Of a DNA stretch of 64,000 nt, positions 34,507 to 42,212 are shown piece by piece. The notes beneath the pieces were generated by a model, which had not been told where the DNA came from, searched no databases, and saw nothing but the letters and a program-made list of their open reading frames with translations. The position numbers and the translations under genes were made by a program. The DNA comes from RUG11247 sp045649485. Lineage in GTDB: Bacteria; Bacillota; Clostridia; Christensenellales; Aristaeellaceae. Within the stretch, counting starts at the first letter, position 1. Every line of letters starts with the position of its first letter. The DNA lies in NCBI GenBank assembly GCA_045649485.1, contig JAZRPZ010000073.1, positions 124,001 through 188,000 on the forward strand, read 5' to 3'.

Positions 34507-35202
34507 ATGGAAATGCAGTTTGATCGTACAGTTCGTCTTATAGGAGAAGAAGCCCAGAACCGCCTGCACGCTGCGCACGTAGCCGTATTCGGTATAGGTG
34601 GCGTAGGTTCTTTTACAGCAGAGGCGCTGGTACGGGCCGGTATAGGCCGTCTTACGCTCATTGATGCTGATACAGTAGACATAACCAATATAAACAGGCA
34701 GCTTGTTGCCCTGAACAGCAATGTCGGAAAACCAAAGTGCGAAGTCATGAAGGAACGTGCATTGGACATAAATCCTGCCGTACGGGTAGATGCTCTTAAA
34801 ATGTTCTATGACGCTCAGACTGCATCAGAAATTGACATTTCAAAGTTTGATTACGTTGTTGACGCAATAGACAGTGTGTCATCAAAGCTTTTGCTCATTG
34901 AGACCGCCGTAAAAAACGGCGTAAAAATAATAAGCGCCATGGGAGCAGGCAACAAGCTGGACCCCACAATGTTCAGAGTCGCCGATATATATTCAACCAA
35001 AGTCTGTCCACTGGCAAGAGTAATGCGGCGTGAACTTAAAAAGCGCGGCATAGAAAAACTCAAAGTGGTTTATTCCGAAGAAGAGCCCATATCTCCCGCA
35101 GGAGACGTACGCCTGCCTGCCAGCATTTCATTCGTTCCCTCTGTATCGGGATTGATAATCGCTGGCGAAGTAATCAAGGATATTGCAGGACTTCAAAAAT
35201 AA
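34507..35202 (+). CDS. tcdA: tRNA threonylcarbamoyladenosine dehydratase
   Basis: 231 residues, an E1-like/ThiF-fold enzyme. The ATP-binding GIGGVGSFTAEAL (about 30-42) and LIDADTVDITNINRQL are clear, with VDAIDSVSSK in the middle and a CPLARVMRRELKK stretch. TcdA uses ATP to cyclise t6A37 to ct6A in ANN-reading tRNAs. ThiF/MoeB are alternatives, but the N-terminal F-D-R-T-x-R-L-I-G-x-E and lack of thi or moa neighbours favour TcdA. AGGAG lies 7 bp before the ATG. Confidence 0.9.
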   Translation: MEMQFDRTVRLIGEEAQNRLHAAHVAVFGIGGVGSFTAEALVRAGIGRLTLIDADTVDITNINRQLVALNSNVGKPKCEVMKERALDINPAVRVDALKMFYDAQTASEIDISKFDYVVDAIDSVSSKLLLIETAVKNGVKIISAMGAGNKLDPTMFRVADIYSTKVCPLARVMRRELKKRGIEKLKVVYSEEEPISPAGDVRLPASISFVPSVSGLIIAGEVIKDIAGLQK

Positions 35203-35205
35203 TTC

Positions 35206-35232
35206 AACGCCGGTGCATAGTGCACCGGCGTT
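35206..35232. terminator. terminator after tcdA
   Basis: Perfect 12-bp stem AACGCCGGTGCA / TGCACCGGCGTT with a 3-nt loop and a T7 tail on the + strand. It also lies past the 3' end of the convergent DUF1540 gene. Confidence 0.9.
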
Positions 35233-35238
35233 TTTTTC

Positions 35239-35418
35239 TTACTTGCTGCAGCAGTGATAGCTGCCGCACATGCTTTCGTCGGAAGGCTTGCCGCTGTGGC
35301 AGCATTCGCAAGGCTCGACCTGAATAGCACTCAGGGAGCAGTAATCAGCATTGCCGCAATGATATTCGCAGCTCTTTACACGACAGCGGATATTGTGGTT
35401 GGGATTCTTCTGAGACAT
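35239..35418 (-). CDS. DUF1540 cysteine-rich mini-protein
   Basis: 59 residues from ATG 35418, with GGAGG about 8 bp upstream; a longer in-frame start at 35469 lacks such support. The block IRCRVKSCEYHCGNADYCSL matches the DUF1540 pattern (C-x3-C-x-Y-H/N-x6-C). Three further cysteine groups (CECC, MCG, CCS) form the tail, so metal binding is probable. DUF1540 proteins are frequent in sporulating Clostridia. The function is unknown. Confidence 0.8.
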   Translation of the reverse strand: MSQKNPNHNIRCRVKSCEYHCGNADYCSLSAIQVEPCECCHSGKPSDESMCGSYHCCSK

Positions 35419-35517
35419 AGAAAACACCTCCTGAAGTTTTGCCCTATGGCAAACATAGTATATCCTCAAATTCCTGACTCATGCAATGTTAAGAATGGAA
35501 TATTTTGAAATTCACTA

Positions 35518-35546
35518 TTGACTTTACTGCTTATATAGTGTATTAT
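35518..35546 (+). promoter_or_regulatory. promoter of tRNA-Lys
   Basis: TTGACT (35518-35523), 17-bp spacer, TATTAT (35541-35546), about 35 bp before the tRNA 5' end. Confidence 0.65.
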
Positions 35547-35580
35547 ATATCTTGTTGAGCGGCCAACACCGCAGAGACGA

Positions 35581-35656
35581 GCACCTTTAGCTCAGTTGGT
35601 AGAGCACCTGACTCTTAATCAGGGTGTCCAGGGTTCGAGCCCCTGAAGGTGTACCA
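35581..35656 (+). tRNA. tRNA-Lys (anticodon CTT)
   Basis: 76 nt that fold completely: acceptor GCACCTT/AAGGTGT (one G-T pair), D arm GCTC-AGTTGGTA-GAGC, anticodon arm CCTGA-CTCTTAA-TCAGG with anticodon CTT, variable loop GTGTC, T arm CAGGG-TTCGAGC-CCCTG, discriminator A and encoded CCA. It reads AAG. It is a single tRNA gene with its own promoter and terminator. Confidence 0.97.
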
Positions 35657-35657
35657 C

Positions 35658-35692
35658 AATCACTCAGTTTTCGTTATAGAAGCTGAGTGATT
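35658..35692 (+). terminator. terminator of tRNA-Lys
   Basis: 10-bp stem AATCACTCAG / CTGAGTGATT followed by TTATTTTTAT. Confidence 0.85.
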
Positions 35693-35740
35693 TTATTTTT
35701 ATCCGTCATCCGAAATTTTTCTCAGATTTCTTTGTTTTAC

Positions 35741-35798
35741 AAAAACGCTCAGGTCGATAGCTTCAGATTTTTCTGAAATTATCTCCCTGGGCGTTTTT
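35741..35798 (+). terminator. second, larger terminator-like hairpin downstream of tRNA-Lys
   Basis: AAAAACGCTCAGG (35741-35753) pairs with CCTGGGCGTTTTT (35786-35798) with one G-T pair. The 32-nt loop contains a smaller hairpin (TTCAG/CTGAA). It could be a back-up terminator or the end of a short RNA. The remaining sequence to 35841 shows no other feature. Confidence 0.6.
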
Positions 35799-35841
35799 TC
35801 AGTATAAAATACTTATATTCCTTTCAGAAGATATGTAAAAG

Positions 35842-35870
35842 TTGATAGTAGTATGAATTCATTGTATAAT
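35842..35870 (+). promoter_or_regulatory. promoter of the GH63-like gene
   Basis: TTGATA (35842-35847), 17-bp spacer, TATAAT (35865-35870), about 50 bp before the ATG. Confidence 0.7.
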
Positions 35871-35922
35871 AACCACAGCTGAAAATAAAACCATACAGAC
35901 TATAACTTGAGGAGTGGCATAC

Positions 35923-37761
35923 ATGAATTACGCACAGATGAAATCGGAATTCATAAAAGGTTGGCATACATGGAATGTACGCAGTGTGCTGTCTCACGTT
36001 CATATGCCGGACGGACTCGCCATAAACCTGGCCTTCAAGGAGTATTCAAGAGGTCTTTATCTGAAGGAGACGCTTATCGGACGCTTCGGAGATCAGGACG
36101 AGAAGTGCTTCCCCGGTATACACACTTTTGACGAGAGTTATACCGAAATGATGTTCAAATGGTGCGGCATGGAAATTTGTGTAGAATCCACCACACAGGA
36201 CGATCAGCTGGTGCTGCTTGTCACTCCCATAACTTCCCAAATCAAGCCCGCCATGTTAGTAGTTGAGACAGGTTATCTCTGGGGACGTCCGGGATACACG
36301 ATGAAAGACGAAAAATCCATCGTAGCCTGCAGCGCATCGGGCGAGCGCACCATTTACTGCAGCGGAACTCCAATGGACGATGCCAACATTCCCACTCAGA
36401 GTGCCTTCCTGTCGGTTATGCTTGAAGGCCCGGTTGTCATCTCGACCGGAAATGAAATAAGCGTGGATATTGCACAGCAGCTGCTGGCAGAACGCCGTGC
36501 CGCTGCAATCGCCCGCAGCGAGCAGTTCGGAGAACTTGCCGGTCTGTATCAGGCAATGGAATGCGCTCTCGCATGGGATACGATTTATGATGCAAAAAAC
36601 GACCGTGTCATTTCTCCTGTCAGCCGCCTGTGGAGTCTTGACAGCGGCGGATATGTCCTGTTCTGCTGGGATACTTTCTTCGCCGGATTTATGGGCAGCC
36701 TCGGCAGCAGAGAACTGGCATACAGCAATCTGCGCGAAATCCTGCGTGAGGGTGATACACTCGGCTTTGTTCCCAATTATGCCTATGCTACCGGTCAGCT
36801 CAGCTGCGACCGTTCTCAGCCTCCGGTAGGAAGCAAAATGCTGCTTGAAACCTACCGTCGTCTGCGTGAAAAGTGGATCGTAGAGGAAATGTACCCGGAT
36901 CTTTTTAAATGGAACACATGGTTCCGCGATAACCGCTCTGCCGAAAGCGGTGCTCTTTGCTGGGGCAGCAATCCTATCCCTGTGCTGTATGGCAATGTAT
37001 GGGAATATGAGCATCACGGTGTAAACGGTTCCTTCGGGGCGGCGCTGGAAAGCGGTCTTGATAATTCCCCGATGTACGACGACATCCCCTTTGATAAGGA
37101 AAAACATATCCTCATGCTGGAAGACGTCGGTCTGACCGGTCTTTTCATAATGGACTGCAAGGCGCTGATAGAACTGGCCAAAGAGATCGGACGTAACGAA
37201 GATATTCCCGAACTGAAAGCACGGATTGCCCGTGCAGAAGCAGGTCTGGAACAGCTATGGGATGAAGAAAACGGCTTCTATTATAATCGCCGCACAGATA
37301 CCGGCGAATTTTCCCGCCGTATTTCCCCCTGTAATTTCTATGCGCTCTTCTCTGATTCAGTATCACCCGAACGCGCGCGCCGTATGGCAGACAGCCACTA
37401 TTACAACCCCGAAGAGTTCTACGGTGACTGGATGTTGCCCTCTATCGCCCGCAACGATCCCGCTTTTAACGATCAGAACTATTGGCGCGGCAGAGTCTGG
37501 GCTCCGCTGAACTTCCTGGTGTATCTCGCCCTGCTCAATACCGATCTTGATGATGTACGCGAGGACCTCGCACGGAAGTCCACCACTATCTTCATGAAGG
37601 AATGGACTGAGCATCGCCATGTTCACGAGAACTATAACAGTATTACCGGCGAAGGCTGCGACGTAAACAACAGCGATAAGTTCTACCACTGGGGAGCACT
37701 GCTGACCGTCATTGCCCTCGCAGAAAAAGGTCACATTCCCGACCTCGGCAAGAAACTGTGA
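35923..37761 (+). CDS. GH63-like (alpha/alpha)6-barrel glycoside hydrolase
   Basis: 612 residues from ATG 35923, with GAGGAG 8 bp upstream. No signal peptide, so cytoplasmic. An N-terminal region (about 1-170) looks like a beta-sandwich domain; the rest resembles the (alpha/alpha)6 barrel of GH63/MGH1 glucosidases. Likely catalytic residues are Asp380 in SGLDNSP and Glu569 in HENYNS; YWRGRVWAPLNFLVY is a strong barrel signature. Such enzymes release glucose or mannose from oligosaccharides, glucosylglycerate or mannosylglycerate. No transporter or regulator is adjacent, so the substrate is open. It is monocistronic. Confidence 0.82.
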   Translation: MNYAQMKSEFIKGWHTWNVRSVLSHVHMPDGLAINLAFKEYSRGLYLKETLIGRFGDQDEKCFPGIHTFDESYTEMMFKWCGMEICVESTTQDDQLVLLVTPITSQIKPAMLVVETGYLWGRPGYTMKDEKSIVACSASGERTIYCSGTPMDDANIPTQSAFLSVMLEGPVVISTGNEISVDIAQQLLAERRAAAIARSEQFGELAGLYQAMECALAWDTIYDAKNDRVISPVSRLWSLDSGGYVLFCWDTFFAGFMGSLGSRELAYSNLREILREGDTLGFVPNYAYATGQLSCDRSQPPVGSKMLLETYRRLREKWIVEEMYPDLFKWNTWFRDNRSAESGALCWGSNPIPVLYGNVWEYEHHGVNGSFGAALESGLDNSPMYDDIPFDKEKHILMLEDVGLTGLFIMDCKALIELAKEIGRNEDIPELKARIARAEAGLEQLWDEENGFYYNRRTDTGEFSRRISPCNFYALFSDSVSPERARRMADSHYYNPEEFYGDWMLPSIARNDPAFNDQNYWRGRVWAPLNFLVYLALLNTDLDDVREDLARKSTTIFMKEWTEHRHVHENYNSITGEGCDVNNSDKFYHWGALLTVIALAEKGHIPDLGKKL

Positions 37762-37826
37762 ATGCTCTGATCTATGAAAACAAATAATTCTTTTCTCGAA
37801 AGTGCCAAACCAAATAAATGAAACCA

Positions 37827-37872
37827 TAAAATCCGAACTTCTTCAGCTTCCTGAAGTTGAGTTCGGATTTTA
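37827..37872 (+). terminator. terminator after the GH63-like gene
   Basis: 13-bp stem TAAAATCCGAACT / AGTTCGGATTTTA enclosing a second hairpin CTTCAG-CTTC-CTGAAG. The tail is TTTTATAT. Confidence 0.8.
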
Positions 37873-37965
37873 TATACTCTCCCTGCACAACACCAATACA
37901 TACCGGAAGACAGTGTATAAATCATTCGTCATATTATGTTTTTGAATTTATATTCTTTTCCTATA

Positions 37966-37994
37966 TAGACTTATAAAATACTATGCGCTATAAT
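37966..37994 (+). promoter_or_regulatory. possible promoter of the 38072-40399 pair
   Basis: TAGACT (37966-37971), 17-bp spacer, TATAAT (37989-37994). The -35 is only a 4/6 match. Confidence 0.45.
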
Positions 37995-38071
37995 AAAAAA
38001 TCATCGGGATTATCTTACTCCTGAGAACACAGTAATATTCACAGCAATAATTCTGAGAACGGAGCGGCATT

Positions 38072-39463
38072 ATGATAATATGGTATAAAAATTCATTTCT
38101 GGCCTCTGTAGTCAGCATTCTGGGATGTTCCGCAATAATGGGCGGAATTATGACGTTTATGAGCGATTCCGCCGATCGCGGAATGTCGATTCCCGTTGCG
38201 ATAGGCTTAGTTATAGGCGGTTTCCTTTTAGTGCTTTGGGGAAAATATATCAGCGACAAGAAAGCACAGAAGAAGCAGGCAAAATTGGTCGCACAGGCTA
38301 AACAGCACAGCACATCCACTGCTCCGGCATTTAAACAGACTGTTGCCACGCCTGTTTCCAATCCGGTTGTCACGCCTGTTTCCAGGCCGGTTACCACGCC
38401 CGCTGCCACGCCTGTTTCAACCCCGGTGTATAATACCCAGGCAGCGTTTGTACCCCAGGCCGCAAATCACAATATTATCAGAAAACCGGTCAAAGCATCG
38501 ACCATATTTGCAGGCATCTTTTTCATTTTCACCATAGCAGCAAGTCTGTGGCTTTCTTACGAAACAGGCATTCTCAATCGGGATATCCAATATATGATAA
38601 GACCCATTATCATATACACCTCTTGTTTCTTCCTTATGCTCTCCTCTTTCATAACAAGGGCGACTCAGGAAATTTCCTTCCTGCATCCGATCGGTTTTCT
38701 TGGAATTACAGCGATTTACGCAGAAAAGCTTTATAATATCTACAAAATTTATGGCTTCGGAGGATATTCAACAGCCGAAGGCATCTATTATAATCTTTTC
38801 CTTGATCCGCTGCTTTATGCTGCCGCATTTTTGCTTTTGACAATTTTTTCTATCTTTTCCATGAAAAAGGCAAAAGTACATCTTGGCGGCATCGTGAGAG
38901 CGCTTTGTCTTATTCCTGTTCTGATCCATATTATCCTCACAGTAAAATACGTTAATGACAGCGGCGCCGTCTATATCGTAAGGATGATGTTCGAAAAAGG
39001 CAATTTCTCTGATATTAATGACATTCTCATTGAGGCTGCTTCTCAGATTTTCATGTCCCTTGCTTTGTTCTTTACCGGTATCGCATTCCAGCGCGTTTGC
39101 AAGAAACCTGTTGTGATCCCCATAGCTAACGCTCCTTATTTCAATCCGGTATCTCAGCGACCGGTATATACTTCTCCCGCACAATCCAATCCGATTCCCC
39201 AGCAGTCTGTATATACTCCTGCTGAACAGTACAAGCCCGTTCCTCAGCAGCCTGTATATACTCCTCCCGTACAGCCCGATCCTGTTCCTCAGAAAACGGA
39301 ATTCGTCGAGCAGACTTCACAGCCTGAAACTGTGAAGGCGGTTGCAAACGAATATGATGAAGAAACAGCTAAAAAGTATAAAGCTTACAAGGATCTTCTT
39401 GACTGTGGAATCCTTTCGCAGGAAGAATTCGATGAGAATATAAAAAAACTTACACGTAAATGA
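38072..39463 (+). CDS. multi-pass membrane protein with proline-rich linkers and SHOCT-like tail
   Basis: 463 residues, not recognised as a named protein. Two N-terminal membrane helices (about 8-30 and 43-57) are followed by a basic stretch, then a Thr/Pro-rich linker of 8-residue units (TPVSNPVV, TPVSRPVT; about 92-120). About six more helices run from 143 to 348. A second linker holds three 15-residue repeats starting VYT (365-409). The end, AYKDLLDCGILSQEEFDENI, is a SHOCT-like helical motif. It is followed after 15 bp by a zinc-ribbon protein, probably co-transcribed. SHOCT tails are often found in oligomerising membrane proteins. Confidence 0.75.
   Translation: MIIWYKNSFLASVVSILGCSAIMGGIMTFMSDSADRGMSIPVAIGLVIGGFLLVLWGKYISDKKAQKKQAKLVAQAKQHSTSTAPAFKQTVATPVSNPVVTPVSRPVTTPAATPVSTPVYNTQAAFVPQAANHNIIRKPVKASTIFAGIFFIFTIAASLWLSYETGILNRDIQYMIRPIIIYTSCFFLMLSSFITRATQEISFLHPIGFLGITAIYAEKLYNIYKIYGFGGYSTAEGIYYNLFLDPLLYAAAFLLLTIFSIFSMKKAKVHLGGIVRALCLIPVLIHIILTVKYVNDSGAVYIVRMMFEKGNFSDINDILIEAASQIFMSLALFFTGIAFQRVCKKPVVIPIANAPYFNPVSQRPVYTSPAQSNPIPQQSVYTPAEQYKPVPQQPVYTPPVQPDPVPQKTEFVEQTSQPETVKAVANEYDEETAKKYKAYKDLLDCGILSQEEFDENIKKLTRK
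38341..38430 (+). repeat. intragenic proline-rich repeat, first linker
   Basis: CACGCCTGTTTC recurs three times, and CACGCC once more, encoding Thr-Pro-Val-Ser-x-Pro-Val units. Copies differ at some bases. Confidence 0.7.
39164..39298 (+). repeat. three tandem 45-bp units, second linker
   Basis: GTATATACT begins each unit at 39164, 39209 and 39254, exactly 45 bp apart. Each encodes 15 residues starting VYT and rich in Pro and Gln. Confidence 0.8.
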
Positions 39464-39478
39464 TGGAGGCTCATCACA

Positions 39479-40399
39479 ATGACCGAGATTTTGAAAATCT
39501 TGAATGAACTTTGTGCGGATGAACTTGAAAATGTTATCATGCGTGCAAACATAATACTTGAAAAGAAGCGGAAGGAGGAAAGCGCTGCTCAGGCATTGCG
39601 CGAAAAAGAACGCCAGCGGCAGGAAGAAATAGCTGAACTGCAGCGTAAACTTGCCGAATTGCAGGGACAGTCCGCGTCTGTTCCCGGCGAATCCAATGCA
39701 GCAAAAGGCAGTGTCTCCATGCCTGAAACAGCAAAGCCGAACAATCCGCCTACGCCCACTGTCGCAGCCTCTGCAACTCCTTCCAGCACCCCCCAGCAGC
39801 AGCAATACACAGCATGTCCGCACTGCAATCACAATAACAAGCCCGATAGTCTTTTCTGCGTAAAATGCGGGCAGAAGATAACAATTGACAGCCCGCAGCC
39901 TGTCCGCTCAGCTCCCTCCCCTTCCGTGCCGTCTTCAGTTTCTACGGCTGTTCAGCCTACAGTCCGGAACCCCATTCAGCCTGCCGCAAATGCAGCGCAG
40001 GTCAGAATATACGACGGAAACCTCAAGAATTGGGAACTGCTTCCCGGAGAAACCAGTCAGCGCCGCAATCATGATATCAAGATTATAACCCCGAAATTAA
40101 ACGGTAAATATTTGTACAGCATGGAAGTAACCGATAAGCGCATACTTATTTCGCGCATAAGTGCAGTAGCCGCATCAGCAGGTGTTGCATTCGGTGTTGT
40201 CGGCGCTTTAGCAAGAGAACTGTCCGGTGCCGGCGTCAAACCATGGATTGAAATTCCGCTTATTGCAATAAAGAATTGCGGACTTAAAGACAAAAAAGAG
40301 TTTTTCATCGAAGCAGATCAGACTTACGTTCTGAAAAACAAGAACTATGAAACCCTCATTCCCGCACTTGTGACCGCTGCAAAACAGAACAGCTTCTGA
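39479..40399 (+). CDS. coiled-coil, zinc-ribbon and PH-like domain protein
   Basis: 306 residues, function unknown. Residues 1-62 are helical and charged (REKERQRQEEIAELQRKL), likely a coiled coil. A Pro/Ser/Thr linker leads to a zinc ribbon, CPHCNHNNKPDSLFCVKCG (about 120-138). After another disordered linker, residues about 178-300 resemble a bacterial PH/GRAM-like domain (SMEVTDKRILIS, then WIEIPLIAIKN). A short hydrophobic Ala/Gly-rich stretch (about 228-247) could be a hairpin or membrane contact. GGAGG lies 9 bp before the ATG. Pairing with the SHOCT-type membrane protein suggests a membrane-associated complex. Confidence 0.72.
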   Translation: MTEILKILNELCADELENVIMRANIILEKKRKEESAAQALREKERQRQEEIAELQRKLAELQGQSASVPGESNAAKGSVSMPETAKPNNPPTPTVAASATPSSTPQQQQYTACPHCNHNNKPDSLFCVKCGQKITIDSPQPVRSAPSPSVPSSVSTAVQPTVRNPIQPAANAAQVRIYDGNLKNWELLPGETSQRRNHDIKIITPKLNGKYLYSMEVTDKRILISRISAVAASAGVAFGVVGALARELSGAGVKPWIEIPLIAIKNCGLKDKKEFFIEADQTYVLKNKNYETLIPALVTAAKQNSF

Positions 40400-40456
40400 A
40401 ACACAAAATAATCCCTGCAATACTTCTCATATAATACATCCAAAGGCAATTATTAT

Positions 40457-40486
40457 AAAACCCACATTTTCTTTTATGTGGGTTTT
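40457..40486 (+). terminator. terminator after the zinc-ribbon gene
   Basis: 10-bp stem AAAACCCACA / TGTGGGTTTT, 10-nt loop, tail CTTTTCT. It ends the two-gene unit. Confidence 0.8.
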
Positions 40487-40508
40487 CTTTTCTATTCGGA
40501 GGAGCTTC

Positions 40509-41447
40509 ATGATAATAAGCGCAAGTCGCCGTACTGATATACCGGCGTTTTATTCAGAATGGTTCTTCAACAGGCTGCATGAAAAGGTGGTCTATGTAAG
40601 AAACCCATTCAATCCACATCAGGTAAGCAGCATATCGCTTGATCCCGAAAACACTGAAGGTATAGTATTCTGGACCAAAGACGCCTCCCCTATGATACCA
40701 GGCCTGAAGAAACTGAACGACTATCCATTCTATTTTCAGTTTACTTTGAATCCATACGATCATGAAATCGAATGCGGCGTGCCTTCAAAAGCCAAACATG
40801 TAATACCCTCTTTTCAAAGGCTATCCGATGAAATAGGTCCCGAGCGTGTTATATGGAGATATGATCCAATAATCATAAGCAAACATTATTCTTACGAATA
40901 TCATGTCGAATATTTTGAAAAACTCGCCCGCAGGCTTCATGGGTATACTACAGCTTGTACCTTCAGTTTTCTCGACATATATCGCAATACGCTGAAACAC
41001 ATGAACGGTCTTGAAATTGAACCCATATCCGAAGAGACCATGCTGCGCATTGCAAAAAGCTTTTCTGAAATCGCAGCTTCATATGATTTGAAACTGCAGA
41101 CTTGCGCAGAAGCAATAGACCTTACTGCACTTGGTATTGAACATGCGCGCTGCATCGATGACCGTGTCTTTGAAAAGATAACCGGAAACAAATATCATTA
41201 TTCAAAAGATGCAAATCAACGCAGTGAATGCGGATGCATGACAAGTATCGATATAGGCGCATACAATTGCTGTGCACATGGGTGCCGATACTGCTATGCT
41301 ACCTATTCACCGAACACTTCGTCAGAAAACATCGCCAAACACGACCCACTTTCACCGCTGCTCATCGGAAACATAACAGCTGATGATGTTATAAAAATAC
41401 GTTCTGAAAAGCGGGTCGCGTCCGAACAGATACACATGAATATATAA
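40509..41447 (+). CDS. DUF1848 family protein with Cys-rich cluster motif
   Basis: 312 residues from ATG 40509, with GGAGG 7-8 bp upstream. It opens MIISASRRTDIPAFYSEWF, the typical DUF1848 start, and has NPFNPHQVSSISLDP and VFWTKDASPM. The C-terminal part holds CGCM, then CCAHGCRYCYA, which could bind a [4Fe-4S] cluster. The fold is thought related to TIM-barrel/radical SAM proteins, but the CxxxCxxC motif is not in the usual N-terminal place. The reaction is unknown. It appears monocistronic, between two terminators. Confidence 0.82.
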   Translation: MIISASRRTDIPAFYSEWFFNRLHEKVVYVRNPFNPHQVSSISLDPENTEGIVFWTKDASPMIPGLKKLNDYPFYFQFTLNPYDHEIECGVPSKAKHVIPSFQRLSDEIGPERVIWRYDPIIISKHYSYEYHVEYFEKLARRLHGYTTACTFSFLDIYRNTLKHMNGLEIEPISEETMLRIAKSFSEIAASYDLKLQTCAEAIDLTALGIEHARCIDDRVFEKITGNKYHYSKDANQRSECGCMTSIDIGAYNCCAHGCRYCYATYSPNTSSENIAKHDPLSPLLIGNITADDVIKIRSEKRVASEQIHMNI

Positions 41448-41449
41448 TA

Positions 41450-41488
41450 AAACAAACCGTCGTTTCACAAAGAAACGACGGTTTGTTT
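41450..41488. terminator. bidirectional terminator
   Basis: Perfect 17-bp stem (41450-41466 with 41472-41488) and a 5-nt loop, with A and T flanks. It separates the DUF1848 gene (+) and the sirtuin gene (-). Confidence 0.92.
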
Positions 41489-41489
41489 A

Positions 41490-42212
41490 CTATATACTGC
41501 TCATCAATTCACCAATAGGTTCTCTGAAGATGAGATTGGCATGCCTGTCGTAGGCAGTGGCTGATTTATTGATAAGAACCAACCTGTGACCATTATAGAG
41601 TTCCACAAAACCGGCAGCCGGATATACCGTAAGACTTGTTCCGCCGATTATCAGCATATCAGAGTTGGCAATAGCGGACATTGCACCATCCATTACATCA
41701 TAGTCAAGCTGCTCATCATACAGTACAACATCCGGCTTTATTACACCCCCGCATTCACATACAGGGATTCCTTCCGATGACACAATCGCATCCAAACCAT
41801 GAAACTTTCCACACTGCATACAATAGTTGCGATGCACAGAGCCATGCAGTTCGAATACCTTTTCAGAACCTGCCATCTGATGAAGCCCGTCTATGTTTTG
41901 GGTGATTACAGCAGACAATCTGCCTTCATTCTCCCATTCGACCAGTTTATGATGAGCCTTGTTGGGCAAAGCTTCGCGTGCAATCATCTTATCCCGATAG
42001 AAATCATAAAACTCTTTGGTATTGCGCAGAAAGAATCTATGACTCAATATCGTTTCCGGGGGATATTTGTATGTCTGATTATATAGCCCGTCAACACTTC
42101 TGAAATCAGGAATTCCGGATTCCGTTGAAACTCCCGCACCCCCGAAAAAGACTATTCTCTTGCTCTCAGAGACCCAGCGGCGCAATATTGCCAGACTGCT
42201 GTTATCGCTCAC
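41490..42212 (-). CDS. cobB: NAD-dependent protein deacylase (sirtuin)
   Basis: 240 residues. NAD-binding GAGVSTESGIPDFRS (25-39), Gln105-Asn106-Ile107-Asp108, catalytic His123 (ELHGSVH) and zinc cysteines 131, 134, 152 and 154. Sirtuins remove acetyl or other acyl groups from lysines. The start is GTG at 42212, overlapping the nagA TAA by 11 nt, so it is translationally coupled to nagA. Confidence 0.94.
   Translation of the reverse strand: MSDNSSLAILRRWVSESKRIVFFGGAGVSTESGIPDFRSVDGLYNQTYKYPPETILSHRFFLRNTKEFYDFYRDKMIAREALPNKAHHKLVEWENEGRLSAVITQNIDGLHQMAGSEKVFELHGSVHRNYCMQCGKFHGLDAIVSSEGIPVCECGGVIKPDVVLYDEQLDYDVMDGAMSAIANSDMLIIGGTSLTVYPAAGFVELYNGHRLVLINKSATAYDRHANLIFREPIGELMSSI

Larger units (their letters stand above)
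37762..38071. other. 310-bp intergenic region
   Basis: Contains the GH63-like gene terminator (37827-37872), an AT-rich stretch, a possible promoter (37966-37994) and two CTGAGAAC direct repeats (38021-38028 and 38053-38060) just before the next gene. I see no coding sequence or known RNA in it. Confidence 0.6.

Noticed and set aside
38341..38430. Short repeats suggesting a CRISPR array
   Set aside because: Units are in-frame, about 24 bp or less, imperfect, without spacers of constant length, and encode a Pro-rich linker.
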